Positions 46,992-57,473 of a stretch of 64,000 bases of DNA are shown here, in pieces. The notes beneath the pieces are model-generated. The model was not told where the DNA came from and did not search any database. It saw only the letters and a program-made list of their open reading frames with translations. A program made the translations under genes and the position numbers. This stretch comes from Bryopsis sp. KO-2023 (taxonomy: Eukaryota > Chlorophyta > Ulvophyceae > Bryopsidales > Bryopsidaceae). Every line of letters begins with the position of its first letter. Within the stretch, counting starts at the first letter, position 1. The stretch spans positions 992,001 through 1,056,000 of the forward strand of contig BSYQ01000011.1 in assembly GCA_030272585.1 (NCBI GenBank), in the 5' to 3' direction.

Positions 46992-49244
46992 AGCGTCTTC
47001 TCACTCGCACTCTGGTATCTCGAAAACAACGACGTTTCTTTCTGGTATCTCGACATTCAAGAATGGTTTCGTGTGGTGTGTACACATCCTCCATCCGTCC
47101 ATATACTAGTATGGTCATTTTTTTTGGCATGTTATGTTTTTATTATTACCAATAAAAATGGTATTCTTATCGCTTCGGCTCTGTGCTGACGAGTGAAAAA
47201 GAGTTGGTTGAAAAGTCCTAGTCTTAGGCTGAAACGATTAAACGCAGAGGGTTGGTTATTCTCTATTGGGATCGTGGGCCACAACCTTTGGCACTGTTTA
47301 CATTGGTTGGGACAAGGTTATGTGATTCTTGGATATTAGACTTTGTTTGTTCGATACTGGATCTGGATTTTCTGGCTTGTTTCAAATGCATGTATTAAAT
47401 ACATGTAAGTGTACAGTTGAATGTAACTTTCATTGCGCAGTTTCAAACAAGAAAGATCTGAATTATCCTGAAACGATTGTACGCGGTTGTTCTAGGTTTG
47501 GCGCTTTCTTGTTTGTCTTTGAATTTCTGGAAACCTGGTATTCATTGGAAAGATTTTATGAGCCTTGATCAGCATACTTTGGGCATCGACCAACGCTTCA
47601 CTGTACTGAGCCGAGAGTCCATATGTTCAAAAGAACGAATCACAGCACCAGGATGACAATTTCGTGTCTCATTTTTTCGACTGACGCACAGATAAAAATA
47701 TACACTGGCATAACAGGCGATGCTCGCACATACAGGGTCAGTGGCATTCAGAGTATAGATTTTCCATTCAAAAAAGCTAGGAAACTGGGGGAAAAAACCA
47801 TTAAATTCCTTCAAAGCTAAAAAGTTGAAAAAAACAATGCAGTACTCAGACCACCCTCAAAAAAAAGGAAAGGATGAACCTGGTGCTGCCTTTTTTCACC
47901 ACTGGGGGGAAGTGGGATTTTTTCCTTGTCTTTTTTTTTTTGGATCCATATCGATGTATTCACACACTGGTGATAAAATTTGGAGTTGCAAGGAAGAGAG
48001 AGAAAAAAAAAAGTGTGAGAGGAAAGTTAAAAGAAATGAGATCTTGTGGTTTTTGTGATCCTTGTTGATACTGAGAGCTCATCCTTTTCTTTTCCCCGTG
48101 AAGGAAATTTTTGTGGTTGAGTGTGTCTGGACGTAAAAAATGATAAATTGGGGATAGCAACAGTGTGCAATTTCCTCTTCGAAATACATAGTAGATTGAT
48201 GAAGCCTATGATGGATACTATGTTCTTTGACACAGTCAAGTTAGATGTGCATTTGATTTGTGTATGTGTGTGTGTGTTTGTTATTTTTGATATGCAACGA
48301 TGGGCTGCCCTCCCAAAACGTTTTGCTGAATGTAGCACTTCCTATCCAGCAGCTTTTTCTGATTAAGAAGTGATCGGTTGATTGATTTTTTTAATGCTAC
48401 TTGAGTATTAACAGCTTTACCACCTTGGAATTACGCTTTCATATCTTGGAAACTGATTGAACGCTCTCCAAAATTAAAAAAAACGGAAGAGTACCCAGTG
48501 GAAACGAAAACGAAAACGCAGTCCACAGGCTCAAAAAAATAAAACAAGAAATCATGAATGGTTGCATGACTTGAGAAGCCAAGGTGGGACTTCAACCAAG
48601 GAAAAAATCACCGAGATGTCTGAGCCAAGTTTCAGATTTGATACTTTTTTACGTTTCGAAATGTAAAGAAGTTGTGATTATACTATATAAAGTTTGAGTA
48701 TTGTGTACTCACAGGTGTGGGGTGACACCTTGCGAATGAGTAATTTCCCAGCTTCAAATCGTTGTGCACCTTAGAAACAAAACTGTGGCTGAAAACCAGA
48801 GAGCATGCATGTTCATCGGATATCAATAAAAAACCTGAAGAGTCGTACTATTCACCGAAACCGGTCGAATTATGATTCTCAAGTTGGCATCCGTTACATT
48901 GGCCTAGGCCTGACAGGCCTGTTAAGTCTTTCTGGACTGGCGGCGGCCGAAGTCCCTCTCGAAAATACCACACACGATTCCACACACGCCACCACCTCCC
49001 ACGCACGAAAGGAAGACAGCTCTCGCCCCAGTCAGGTCCAAATGCAAGGTGCTTTCATGCCACCCACAAACGTGGCTCAAAATATAACAGAAAGAGGGCT
49101 TTCCACTGCTTTTCAAGTGGATTCTGCCCCAGTGTTCGCTCCTCCACAGAAGAGGTGAACGATGCTCGTGTACGCCCGAAATTATACGTGATCCTCTGGT
49201 TGGTGTTCCATTTTGTCGTCGCTTGATAAACGAACCTGCTGGTA
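46992..49244. other. Intergenic region
   Basis: It lies between the 3' ends of the dynamin gene and the leftward secreted-protein gene. AATAAA at about 47151 may be the dynamin polyadenylation signal. Short open frames are not convincing. A tRNA-like promoter relic at 48570-48640 is listed separately. Confidence 0.5.
48570..48640 (-). other. tRNA-like A-box/B-box relic (possible SINE head)
   Basis: On the minus strand, TTGGCTCAGACATCTCGG is followed about 15 bp later by GGTTGAAGTCCCACC. These resemble the A box (TGGCTCAG) and B box (GGTTCRANTCC) of tRNA genes. The B box has two mismatches and I cannot fold a clean cloverleaf, so this is a relic or chance match. Confidence 0.2.
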
Positions 49245-50667
49245 CTAGTAGCAGAAGCACTGTGGCACCGACGATCCCGCGGGGAAAATGAGCAGATTGT
49301 GGTTGAGGTCGAAAGAAGCCCCGCTTCGCAGTCCGTTCTTGGCACATCTGCACAAGACACAAGCAACAAATGCAGGTGATCACCAACACGAACAGGCACG
49401 CTTGCCAGTAAACACCACAATATACAATGCGAGCCCTCTCACCCTGGAGCATCCCAGCAGCAAGAGTACTCTGCCACAGTGGTGCAGACTGGGAGCTGGG
49501 AGCCGGCCGTGGTGGAGGAGGAGTCAGAATCAGCAGTGCCGTCGCCGCTTGTCGTTGGCACTGGGTCGCCCACCTCATTGAGGTTGATGTTGGTGGCGGT
49601 GGAGCTTCCCTCCACGTCGACTCCACATTCGGAGTTGGTACCCAATTCGCCTGCGCGCAACACATTCGCACGTTGCTTCCAACTCAGGGCCACACAAGAA
49701 ACGTTTCTTTGTTTAAACAAGATGAACAAGAAACGGCCGAACCTGTGCAGACTTCTGAAGTTGCGATCGCCAAGGCGTCAGCTATGGCTGTCGTTGCAGA
49801 TAGCACAAACTCAGAGCGGAAAGCCTCTGCTGTTCCGCTGCCTTCGACGCACGCTCTGGTGCTACCTTCCGCGGCGGCTTTCGCGAATCCCACCGCTATC
49901 GCAGTCAAGTCTCCCATGCACACTGCGCTGGAATCACCGCCAGCTGCGACTGCAACGGCTCGAGCGAATGCTTCTGCATAAGCTGTTGCAAAGGAATCTC
50001 CACGGGCCACGCTGAAACCGCATCCAAAGCCCTGACCATCACAGGAGACCTGCACAAGCAAAGCAGGGGATCAATGCACGAAAAAGTTGGGGTAAAACTG
50101 ACAGTAAACCTCATAGATAGGTTTCACCGACCTTTGCCAGCGCCTCGAAATAAACAGACGCCACGGCAGTCGCGGCGGCCGTTGCTGCAGCTTGCGCCGA
50201 CACGGGACTGCACAGATCATTTGTCAAGATGTCCTTGACTTCGCTCTCCAACTTGGATTCGGCAAATGCCAGAGACTAGGGATCGACACAGCAAAAGCCA
50301 CTGAGTTCCTTGCGTTTTCTGTACAAGTTGGGAACAGCAAGAAATGCTCACAAGCGACGATGCCGATAGAGAGGAGAAGAGCTCTTACACTGCAGCTCGC
50401 TCCTGCCCAGCCCTTGCACGAGCCCGACTTCACCACGAGGCTCACCGAACCGAACACTTGGCAAGAAGTGGTTGAGGTCTGATAGAGGCGGCGGCCTGAG
50501 CAAAGACATGCGAATCTAAGGCGGCACATCTCAAACACAGCAGGATAAAACGACAACGTCCGCCCACATCGCCCATAAAAAGGACACTTGTGCTGCACAC
50601 CTGCCAAAGCTTGTGGCGGCGCCACGAGTGCGAGGAATGCCAAGATGATTGCAGCTTTCATCGTCAT
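49245..50667 (-). CDS. Secreted Cys/Ala-rich protein, unrecognised
   Basis: Five exons: 50667-50389, 50275-50132, 50049-49743, 49650-49443 and 49347-49245. All are GT-AG with matching phases and the sum closes at 1041 nt (346 aa). The start MTMKAAIILAFLALVAPPQ, followed by ALAG, is a classic signal peptide. The mature chain has a Cys-rich first part (HKCPFYGRC, CRLRFACLCSG, SGSCKGWAGASC). Next is an Ala-rich helical part (SAQAAATAAATAVASVYFEA), then alternating small-residue segments (FATAYAEAFARAVAVAAGGD, TAIAVGFAKAAAEGS). An acidic Ser/Thr linker (SGDGTADSDSSSTTAG) follows. The end is IFPAGSSVPQCFCY. An RGD tripeptide occurs in exon 3. The composition suggests an extracellular structural or matrix protein. 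No family is recognised. Confidence 0.75.
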
Positions 50668-51847
50668 TGTGAAGAAAAAGTCGAAACAAAAAAGTCGGTT
50701 GAGAGTAGAGAGAACGCACGCACAGAGCACAGAGAAAACACACCAGTCGTTGCTTTGCGATCCTCGGCGCAGAGCCGGTATTTATGCTGTGCACAGCGGG
50801 CCAGTTACAACTTTTTCTGTCCAACGTGCATAACTTTCAACCACCGCTGTTGGAATGGCGTTGTACGTTTTTGTACCTTTACAAAAAGCCGTAGCTGAAA
50901 ACTTATTGCTGCGAAGCTTTTTCGAGCACGGACAACAAAAATGCCTTGTACTATTCAAAATACTTCAACAGCGTATGAATGTCTCGAATGACGTAGGGGT
51001 GTTCAGAATCTACAAGCAAGCAAGCAGATATTCTGACAAGCAGAATCTACACACCACACTGCCACGTGGTGGTTCAGGAATATGCTCAATATATCTATAT
51101 GTACATATATTATTATTTTGAGATTAGGTTATATTATATTAGGGGACAAGGAGGAGGTACTCGTCTCGACAATGTTGCGAACATATTTGCAAGTTTTGAG
51201 GGAAACTTTGAAGTGAACTGCGCTGCATAGCATATTCAGGATCTGGTTGACACGAGTGACATGAGTGAATGTACATTCTCTTCTTCAGTTTTTTTTTTGT
51301 AGATGCAGGCAAGATGCATTGGAATCGAATAATCGAATGGGATCAGTCTGTCATGCAATATACCCTCACATGTGCACAGGCACTGTAACAAGTCCATTTG
51401 AAAAACCACCTCAATTACACACAAACTACTTTCATGTGACAACCAGATCTCCATCTCCTTTTCATCTCCTCAACACTACATCATTGCCCCCATAAAACTG
51501 CCCCCAAAACCTGACTCTTTTTTTTTCTTCAAGCAGCTTTTTCAAAAAAGGTTTCCAGCTGCTGCCAGGTGAACCAAATTAGTCACCTTTTTTCAAAACT
51601 TCCAGACCTTCGTTACTGTCAAGACCTCATACAATGCATCCCAAAACATACCCATTGGTGATCGAAGAAAAGCAACACCCAGAACAAACCATCCAATGTT
51701 CCAGGATCGATCGATCACGTGGATGAAGCATTCATCCACTACAGCATCAAAACTCAAGCAAAAAAAACCAGACTGACTGCCAAAACTGTACAAACAACAC
51801 ATAGAAAGGGGGCAGATTTCATGACTCAAATTTTGAGAGCCTCAGGC
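50668..51847. other. Intergenic region
   Basis: It contains the upstream region of the secreted-protein gene and the 3' flank of the proline-rich gene. No supported exon, repeat array or RNA gene was seen. Confidence 0.5.
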
Positions 51848-53434
51848 TCAATAAACAGGGGGCATCAAAGTGGGCAGCAAAGTATTAATGGCTCCAATAA
51901 TAGTCGAAGAAGGGAGCAGTTCCACCAACGAGTCCAGCTCGTGTCCAGGTGTCAGCTTCGAGAGCAGTTCTGTTGGGATCCCTTGGTTGCACGAAAAACC
52001 GACGTCGCCTTCGACGTAAGGTTCTGATTCAACGACCACACAATCAATAAATAAAAGCACGAGGCCTCAACACTACTCTATTGATGGACGAATTTTGAGT
52101 ACTATAATAATTATGGTCCAGGGTATGGTTCCATTTTTTTAAGGGAGATTTGAGGGAAAACACAATAAGGGGACCAGTGAATGTTTCACCTGGTTCTGGT
52201 GGTAGCTGTTCTGATGTACAGGAGGAGGTGGTGGCGGCGGAGGATAATAAGGCTGCTGATATGGCTGAGACCACCACGCACCTTGGTAAGGCATCATGCC
52301 GTTGAGCTGCGCGTGCGGCGGGTAGCAAGGCTGAGGGCACTGCATGTAGTTGTAGGGAGGATACGGAGGTGGTGGAGGAGGGGGATTCGGCATACCATAG
52401 TACGGCATCGACTGATTCATCCACATGCTCTGTGGGTAAGGCCCGGGAGGGGCGTACTGGTGCTGAATTGGGCTTTCAGGCTCGATTGGGGCTGCGACCA
52501 GAACATGATGGATGTCGGAAAGCGAAAACGGCAAACAGTTAGGAAGAGTTCTGGTTACGTACTCCGAGAAGCAATGCAGAAATATAGCGAATCAGTTGTG
52601 AGGGAAAAAGGCTTTTTACCTGGACCAAAGGGTGACTCTGGGATGTTGGAGCTCAGAGGGGAAACGTCATCGGACAAAATACCGGTGACGGGGTCGTAAA
52701 TGTGGATTGCTCCACTTGGCTTGACGAGGCAGAAGGGTTCCGTTTCGTCATAGTACGTCGAGGCGCTGTTTTGAGTTTCCTGAATGATCGCACAGAATAG
52801 AGTGAGCAAACAGTAACACAAGATTTCGTCCCACGACACTGCTGTCAAAGTTGTTGGCCAACACGGCAGGAATTTTCTGTGTCTAGACATACCAAAGTGG
52901 GTGGCTTCTCGGGAGCTGGTGGAGGCTCGTCATCTTCGCTCTCCAACAAGCTCAACTTGAGGAGACGCAACTCCTCCTCAAGGTCGGCAGCCGGGTTTCT
53001 GTACTCCGGCGGCGTCTCGTCCTTTTTCCTGGCGGCGATCTGCAATCACACACAGCAAGAAGTCAGCAGTGGAACGTGTGTTTATACGAAAAACAAAGGT
53101 AGTGATTTGGAACCCCGCTGATTTAGCAAACGCAAGCAAAAAGAGAAAAACACACACACACAAACGTCATGCTTCGTGTGTTACCTCAGCTTTCTTGCGC
53201 CGGGACAAGTACGGCTTCTTTCGGACCCTCCTTTTGATAGCGGGGTTTCCACTGTTTGCGCCCTACAGGAAAAAGAAAGCAACTGGCCGTGTAAAAAAAG
53301 AGCCACTTCGAAGCACACAGCAGCGCGGACTCGACCTCGTTTGCTGGTTTCTTTCGACAGCAGATGCGCACCGTCTGGGACTCCATTCTCGAAGCAGGAA
53401 AGTTGCTCCGAACAGGGTCACGGTTCGTCTGCAT
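51848..53434 (-). CDS. Proline/tyrosine-rich protein with acidic helical N-terminus
   Basis: Exons: 53434-53372, 53262-53185, 53039-52893, 52779-52620, 52491-52282 (or to 52190) and 52023-51848. With the shorter exon 5 the model closes at 277 aa. With the longer one it runs about 100 bp further into Pro/Tyr codons and ends soon after the next intron. The start is MQTNRDPVRSNFPASRMESQ. A basic stretch (IKRRVRKKPYLSRRKKAE) is followed by an acidic helix (ADLEEELRLLKLSLLESEDD) and a Pro-Glu linker. A conserved-looking block follows: EPFCLVKPSGAIHIYDPVTG. Exon 5 is low-complexity Pro/Tyr/Gln. The C-terminus in the short form is TIIGAINTLLPTLMPPVY. The basic plus Pro-rich layout suggests a nuclear or RNA-related scaffold, but no domain is recognised. 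Confidence 0.62.
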
Positions 53435-53841
53435 TGTGTCTCGGCAAGGAAGTGCGGGAACTGGTCCTTTAGCCTCAGCAAAACCGCGCGGTCGAAAAAC
53501 TGGGGGTTGTTGAGGAAGAGCCCTTTTCTACGATTTCCTACCTGTAGCGGTACCACTGACGTGTGAGAAAAGACCGCTTTATGTAAATAATCCATGGAAA
53601 CAGCCCCTTTTGTGACCGCTTTTCAACACACTCACACTGGCGCATCCGTACCGCCAATACACAGTTGGACTCGCTTTCGGGACTCACTGGCGGACCACCA
53701 GTGGCGGTACCACGAGCTTGAATTGCCAATTCTTGGCCTGATTGTTTTGAAGTCAACACACGCACCCAGACCTCGCTTCATGTTACACGGAAGCAAACAC
53801 AAGTTCTGTCTTGCGCTTTCTTTAATCATTATTTGCTTCAG

Positions 53842-54257
53842 GTCGATATTTGGCCCCTTGGCGTTATGACGTTCGAACTACTGGCAGGGCATCTGCCCTT
53901 CGAAGACGACAATCTCCAGGTTTTTGCCGACAAAATTATCGCGTTCGCACCAAAATATCCAACGCACTGGTCTCCGACTTTGAAAGATTTCATGAAACTG
54001 GTGAGATAACGCTCGCTTGGAAGCGAGCTTCACTGCTGGCTCAGAGCAGCAGTTTCGTCAAGCATTCAATGCTGGAAAGAGAGGCTCGATTTTCAACGCA
54101 GACTCTGATCTACCTATTTCAGGCCCCTCCAAAAAGACCCCTTCGATCGTGCAACCGCCAGCCAGCTCCTGGAACACCCGTGGGTTCTCAACAGAATCAA
54201 TTTGACACCGGAGAAAGACTCGCTCAAAGTTTCGCTTGCCGAGGAAAATTCATACTA
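53842..54257 (+). pseudogene. Protein kinase C-lobe fragment with frameshift
   Basis: Exon 53849-54008 reads VDIWPLGVMTFELLAGHLPF and ends HWSPTLKDFMKL, which are kinase subdomains IX to X. It has good acceptor and donor sites. The last segment, 54122-54257, reads LQKDPFDRATASQLLEHPWV (subdomain XI), ending SLAEENSY and a stop. The two do not join in frame: the second exon starts one base out, at a run of four C. No exon for the ATP-binding lobe or catalytic loop is found upstream, where the divergent proline-rich gene lies. It is therefore a truncated, probably dead kinase copy. A sequencing slip in the C run could explain the shift but not the missing front. Confidence 0.65.
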
Positions 54258-54751
54258 AAAATCCGAATTTCCTGGCAGTTTTCCCCTTTTTCAATTAATT
54301 GAAAAACAGGTTTGCAGCCAGCTGCCATCATGCTGCAAACCCTCCCAACATGGCATATTGGGGTGGTGTGTTGGTGAACGCTTTTTTTGGTCCATGGTTG
54401 CAACATTGTTCCGACAGAAAACCAAATCCTTCTGGTTTTCATATTTCTCTTTGCAGTTTTTTTTTCCAGAAAAAACGAAGGGAAAAACAAAGCCAACCTT
54501 TGAAAAATTTTCATGAACATCGGAGGCACCCTTTCCACCCCCCCCTCCCCCTTCTGGCATTTTTCCTTTTTGCAGCGTGGTCAATCGAACGCGCCGTTTG
54601 AGACTGCCAGAAACTGAGGAAGAAAATGGCGAATGGTTTTGCGACTGCGGTAATCGTGTTTGGCTCAACAATATTCCAACAATGGATTGAAAACACAGCT
54701 TCTAGTTAAAAAACCATCCTTTTTTTTCGATCGGAAAAAGACTAGACTCCA

Positions 54752-56039
54752 TCAAACCCCATACCCTAGCACACGGAAATCCCTTTTGAAATTGTCTTCG
54801 ACTTTTCCTAAACACTCGGGATGCTCTCTGTACATTTCCAAAACGTAGCCCCCATCCATCGTCCCATTGTTTTCTATGTCGACAGCCGCCACCTCGTCGA
54901 TTGGAGGCACCCCTTCCAGCCGCCTTTTATTGATTTCTTGCGCGATCGTTCGAAAATCCTGCGTCAAATTTTCCATCTCGCCGATAAAATCCACCGCCAC
55001 GTTCCCGGCCTCGTCCAGCAAACACGAGGTTTGCTCCATCACGTGATGCGCGTGATGCTTCCGCCCCCCTCGATTGAAACAGCAATTATACATGTTGCAT
55101 AGCTTCGCATGCAAAAAGGGTTCCCGACACACGGTGGGGAAATCGGGCTGGACGCAGCCCTCCATCATGCCGCTCAGATAGGAGTACCCGCTCGCGAATC
55201 GCGTGTAAGGGTTCCTGACGATCGAAAACACGAAGTAGTCGCTCCACCATTTCTTCGCGGTTTGAATCCACAAGGTCCGATCCTTGTAAGCCTTCACGCT
55301 GCAATGCGATATATTCGTATCGGTGGGCACGTTCCAACCGTCGCCACAAATCCACCCCAGATTTTTTCTCAGCGACGTCCCCCCCACCTTTTTCCCCTTG
55401 ATCCAAATGAACTTGTAGTGATGATTCACATGCACCAAGCATCCAGGGTAAACCACCGGCGGCTGCGACGATTTCCCCGCCAGCAATTTCTCATACCAAT
55501 TCTCGAACCGTTGATCTCGTTCCTTCTCGAACTTATGAAGCCACAGCTTGGGATCGAGCATCCCTGATTTGTTGTGGAATCCTCGAATGCCGGCCCCAGC
55601 TTCCAATTTTGCTTTAATCAACTTGTCAATATCATGTATCGTACTCCCTGAAGAAAGCAAACATATCATACCATGATGGCATAGGACTCGGCTGTCAGAA
55701 AACTGTATTGGCAGCAGGAATTCTCAATCGCATTAATCCCTGGGATGTAAGACTGGCAAATCTTAATTCAACTGTTGGTTTGGATAGTTACCTGATGCCT
55801 CAATCTTGATGCTCCCTCCACCCTCCATCCCAGAATTCCCTCCCAGCTCTGAAAGTGTCTTTTTTGGATTGGTAAGTTGAATTGTGCTTGGAGATATGGC
55901 GGGCATTGGTCTCGAAAAGCCGCTGCTGTGGGTTCCCCTTTCAGTGTGTCGGAATAGCATTAGTAATAGGATCACTGACGAAACGGCGGCTACAGCAACT
56001 GGCCAATTTCGTGAATGGAATCCAAATCTCCACCTTCAG
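54752..56039 (-). CDS. Golgi-type carbohydrate sulfotransferase (Sulfotransfer_2-like), copy 2
   Basis: It transfers sulfate from PAPS to sugars. Main exon 55647-54752; an upstream exon at about 56039-55792 joins in phase. That exon encodes WPVAVAAVSSVILLLMLF, a signal-anchor membrane helix, then a Ser/Gly stem. The true start lies further upstream and was not settled. The 5'-phosphosulfate loop is WIKGKKVGGTSLR and the 3'-phosphate site is FSIVRNPYTRFASGYSYL. Also shared with copy 1 are YPGCLVHVNHHYKF, MEQTSCLLDEAGNVAVDFIG and HPECLGKVEDNFKRDF. Several Cys (CNMYNCCF) are conserved between copies and probably form disulfides in the lumen. Only the stem differs greatly from copy 1 at 57474-58916, so the pair arose by duplication. 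Confidence 0.88.
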
Positions 56040-56192
56040 TCCACAAATTAGGAATGAGAAAAACAGAAAATGATTGTTCACTTGATGCCAATTGCATGTA
56101 ACATGCCAAGGATGATCCAGGAAGTACCATAGCTCATAAATGGCCTGGCTTTTGTGTGAAGATTCCTGTTCTTGTAATACATATCTTGGCAT

Positions 56193-57473
56193 TCATGCAC
56201 AGCAACTGTCTGAAAGCTTCTACCATTTCCAAAATTTTGCCATCAATCTTTGGTGTCGATCGAATTCTGGACATGCATGAAGCATCATTGTGATCCTTAC
56301 AGTCCAGTGCATCCCGTTCATCAAGGCGGTCACGGTTGCATTGTGAGAAATTAAAAGGTCTATATGGTCCCGTAGGAGGGTGCGTAATGCTGGAGAATAA
56401 GAATGCTAGTTTCCTCAGTGCACGCCGGCTTTACCTCATGATGGAAAAATCTCGTCAATAGCGATCCTGTTGGGTAAAAATGCGGCGATCACTGGAGATC
56501 TACGGAGGCATCAGGGTTGGCGAAAAAAAAAACAGAAACAAGATGGATTTGAGAGGTTCTCGTTTTTCCAGGCGGGGTTTCGATTGGGATTTTCTGGTTG
56601 TCTTTTCTTTCAATTCAGCGCACAATCTGACGAGACGTGGAATGCTGAAACAGAAAAAGGTTTTTTTCTACTCCCAAGAAAAAAATGAAAAGAAAAACGC
56701 CGCAGAAGGAACGTTGGCATGTGGTATTTGCAGTGGAAAAAAAAAAAAAAACAGCACCAGAGAGGAGGAAAAAGGCACCACCTCCACATCTGTTTGCGAT
56801 TGAATTTCAAATTAATCACATTACATAACCACAGCAACAATGCACCACCCACTCGGATTGTGCTCGTCAAAATCATAGGAGGTTTTGCCCCTTGCACAAA
56901 CTGGCCCCCAACATTAATAGCATTACAAACTTTGACACGTATTTAGGCAGACAGGCGTTTTGATTTCGCTGTGAGAAAACCAACCAAGTTTCTTTCAGGA
57001 CGCGCGCATTTTGTTGCATCAAAAATCACAAACCCCTTAGCGCCCTTCTGCTACCCTTTTCAATTCTTTTTTTCTTTTCCTTTCTGTTCTTTTCCCTAGG
57101 TACCCTGCATTTTACACACTCTCTCTCTCTCTCAAAAAACGAAACAGGAAAAACGTGTCTGTCTGGGAAATTTCGACTGTGCTTGCCCGAAACAACCCAT
57201 CAAATAGCATCTGCTGATCCTGACTTTCGTCCAGAAATCAAAAATGTCGAAAACTCCCAATAGAATACGCACACAAAGCTGTGTTTTTCTTTTTTTTTTT
57301 CCTTCTGTTTTTGAAACCATCACTCAATCTCCCTATGTATAATAACGAAAAACTTGTTTTCGACCAGATTCCAACTGAGGGGAACAAATTTGTCGGTCCG
57401 TTTTTTTTTCTTTGCCCCTATGTCTGCCATATAGACAAAATTAAACAAATTAAACAGTTCCTCCCGTCGACGT
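56193..57473. other. Intergenic or 5' region of sulfotransferase copy 2
   Basis: This should contain the missing 5' exon and promoter of sulfotransferase copy 2 and the 3' flank of copy 1. A minus-strand frame at 56192-56090 (MPRYVLQEQESSHKSQAIYE) ends at a GTGAAC donor, but its phase does not fit the next exon. A CT microsatellite lies near 57118-57132. Nothing else is supported. Confidence 0.4.

Noticed and set aside
48805-49158. Plus-strand frame of 117 codons with a hydrophobic segment (YIGLGLTGLLSLSGLAAA).
   Set aside because: It lies in the 3' flank of the leftward secreted-protein gene and has no splice context or family match. Kept only as a weak possibility.
49427-49981. Plus-strand frame of 184 codons.
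   Set aside because: It is the shadow of minus-strand exons 3 and 4 of the secreted protein, whose model closes in phase with a signal peptide.
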